Shown: positions 62,690 through 64,000 of the stretch, one piece after another
Position numbering within the stretch: position 1 is the first letter of the stretch
Layout of the letters: each line of letters begins with the position of its first letter
Assembly: GCA_934394585.1 (NCBI GenBank)
Contig: CAKRQU010000001.1
Span: 66,369-130,368, forward strand
DNA length: 64,000 bases
From: an uncultured Eubacteriales bacterium
Lineage (GTDB): Bacteria > Bacillota > Clostridia > Oscillospirales > CAG-272
Direction of reading: 5' to 3'
Position numbers and translations under genes: made by a program
The notes under the pieces: generated by a model
What the model saw: the letters and a program-made list of their open reading frames with translations, nothing else
Database searches by the model: none
What the model was told of the DNA's origin: nothing

Positions 62690-64000
62690 TTATTTTTCAA
62701 ATACCAATTTGTAGTTGCCTCCGGGAGCCTTCGAGCCGGCATTAGAATCCCAGCTTGTGCCCTTAGCTATAGCGTTCCATTGCCTTTCCGTTCCCTTGAA
62801 AGCAATCGTTTCAAGGCTTGCGCAATACCAGAATGTCCACCGACCTATGCCCGTAACGCTGTTTGGCATAGTTATACATGTAAGTTTACTGCAATTATAG
62901 AATGCATTGGCCGCAATACACTTAGTGCCTGCTTTTACGATATAATTTGCGGCAAGCTTATCGGGATTTGCTGTAATCAAATGATTTCCGATGTAAAGAA
63001 CTCCGTCAGCCCAGTTGGCTTCACTATTGTAATATGCAGTGCCGCAGAATGCATACCTCCCTATGCTCGTTACGCTGTCAGGTATTGTTATGCTTATAAG
63101 ACTCGTGCAATTTTCAAATGCACACTCGCCTATGTTCGTCATAGTGTCCGGCATCGTTATGCTTGTAAGTTTGCTGCAACCGCTGAATGCACCTTCGCCT
63201 ATGCTGAATCCGCTTGTGATAACTACCGTCTTGAGTTCGCTGTTTTTTATATATTTCACCGCCAATGCAGGTATCGTCGCCGTTTCAATCGGACAATGGT
63301 TGAACGCACCTCCGTCTATGCTCGTCACACTGTCGGGAATTGTTACGCTAATAAGGCTCGTGCAGTCGTAGAATGTCTCATTACCTATGCTCTTGACGCC
63401 ATATGGCAGCATTATGCTTTTAAGTTGACTGCAACCATAGAACGCATAATTGCCTATGCTCGTTACACTGCCGGGTATTGTTATGCCCGTAAGACTGCTG
63501 CAAAAAGCAAACGCACGATCATCTATGCAAGTTATGCCGTCAGGAATCGTTACATTTATAAGATTTTTGCAACCGTAAAACGCACCTTTATCTATACTCG
63601 TTACAGGCATATTGTCGTATACGGAAGGAATAATGAGATCTGTGCCCGTGAAAGTACCTATGCCTGAAACGCGGTAACTTTTTTTGTCACTATTCAAAGT
63701 ATATGAAAGTTTATTTTCATTATATCCACAGATCCGGCAAACCCCATTTACCATGTCATGTCCCTTTGCGGCAATAATCTTCTGCTCAAGCAATACTTCG
63801 CCGCATACGGAGCAATGTTTGCCCTCGGTAAGTCCGGTTTTCGTACACGTCGGCGCGACATATGCATCAATCACAATCTCATGCCCTTTTGCAGCGACAG
63901 TCTCCTGTTTCAGAAGCACCTCACCGCATACGGAGCAATGTTTGCCCTCGGTAAGTCCGGTTTTCGTACACGTCGGCGCGACATATGCATCAATCACAAT
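62690..64000 (-). CDS. Leucine-rich-repeat surface protein with Cys-rich tandem repeats, 5' end outside
   Basis: The frame is open at the window edge, so the N-terminus is missing. The visible 437 residues start with two copies of a 42-residue unit (VIDAYVAPTCTKTGLTEGKH, then CSVCGEVLL), almost identical at DNA level, with the next unit cut by the edge. They are followed by GVCRICGYNE and about 10 BspA-type LRR_5 repeats (CSSLTGITIPGSVTSIGNYA). The Cys pattern may bind a metal or form disulfides. Such proteins are secreted and often very long. Confidence 0.88.
   Translation of the reverse strand: MVIDAYVAPTCTKTGLTEGKHCSVCGEVLLKQETVAAKGHEIVIDAYVAPTCTKTGLTEGKHCSVCGEVLLEQKIIAAKGHDMVNGVCRICGYNENKLSYTLNSDKKSYRVSGIGTFTGTDLIIPSVYDNMPVTSIDKGAFYGCKNLINVTIPDGITCIDDRAFAFCSSLTGITIPGSVTSIGNYAFYGCSQLKSIMLPYGVKSIGNETFYDCTSLISVTIPDSVTSIDGGAFNHCPIETATIPALAVKYIKNSELKTVVITSGFSIGEGAFSGCSKLTSITMPDTMTNIGECAFENCTSLISITIPDSVTSIGRYAFCGTAYYNSEANWADGVLYIGNHLITANPDKLAANYIVKAGTKCIAANAFYNCSKLTCITMPNSVTGIGRWTFWYCASLETIAFKGTERQWNAIAKGTSWDSNAGSKAPGGNYKLVFEK

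Overview
The window looks like a chromosomal segment of an anaerobic, spore-forming Firmicute of the class Clostridia. The reasons are a spoVT-like sporulation regulator, a nine-gene V/A-type ATPase operon in place of an F-type one, BspA-like leucine-rich-repeat surface proteins, Gram-positive ribosome binding sites (GGAGG), consensus TTGACA-17-TATAAT promoters and a SipW/TasA-type secretion locus. I cannot name a genus from sequence alone.

Region 1 (1-16.5 kb) is housekeeping and ion homeostasis. It holds the 3' end of a serine hydrolase, a CPA2-type cation/proton antiporter, a LysR regulator, an operon mtnN-pepT-trkA-trkH, a ribbon-helix-helix-like protein with clpB, an asparaginase, a YbaK deacylase and a HAD phosphatase. 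It is interrupted by large non-coding repeats.

Region 2 (16.5-27 kb) is a cell-surface locus. It encodes an abundant TasA/CalY-like subunit, a membrane hybrid protein, a SipW-type signal peptidase, two further proteins with SipW-type signal peptides, and a giant membrane-anchored protein of about 2000 residues with roughly 17 GG-type (GLUG-like) repeats. The last four genes overlap or nearly abut.

Region 3 (27-37 kb) is transport. A TrpXYZ-type ABC transporter is preceded by a consensus promoter, a tyrosine-rich leader peptide, a hairpin over the tyrosine codons and an intrinsic terminator. This looks like ribosome-mediated attenuation in a phylum that usually uses T-boxes. A second ABC system of iron(III)/polyamine-like type has an ATPase with an insertion of about 125 residues.

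Region 4 (37-41 kb) holds a large serine recombinase beside a Cas9 gene cut off after about 456 codons. An apparently intact divergent tracrRNA gene follows, and I see no CRISPR array or other cas gene.

Region 5 (41-64 kb) holds two divergent tRNA clusters (Cys, Gly, Phe, Asp, Val / Met, Glu, Leu), a GH3 glycosidase, chorismate mutase and an APC permease. A structured-RNA candidate follows, then a DUF1292 protein, pgsA, rimO, cysS, the V-type ATPase operon (predicted Na+-coupled from its K-subunit residues), two leucine-rich-repeat proteins and spoVT.

Five copies of a 0.5-1 kb non-coding repeat lie at 207-1090, 8437-9350, 12790-13560, 15985-16420 and 30905-31880, mostly between convergent genes. 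They are built from chained short palindromes and a conserved core closed by an 11-bp stem. They match no feature class I know and occur only in the first half of the window. Together with the tyrosine leader and the orphan tracrRNA/Cas9 remnant, they are the most interesting content.
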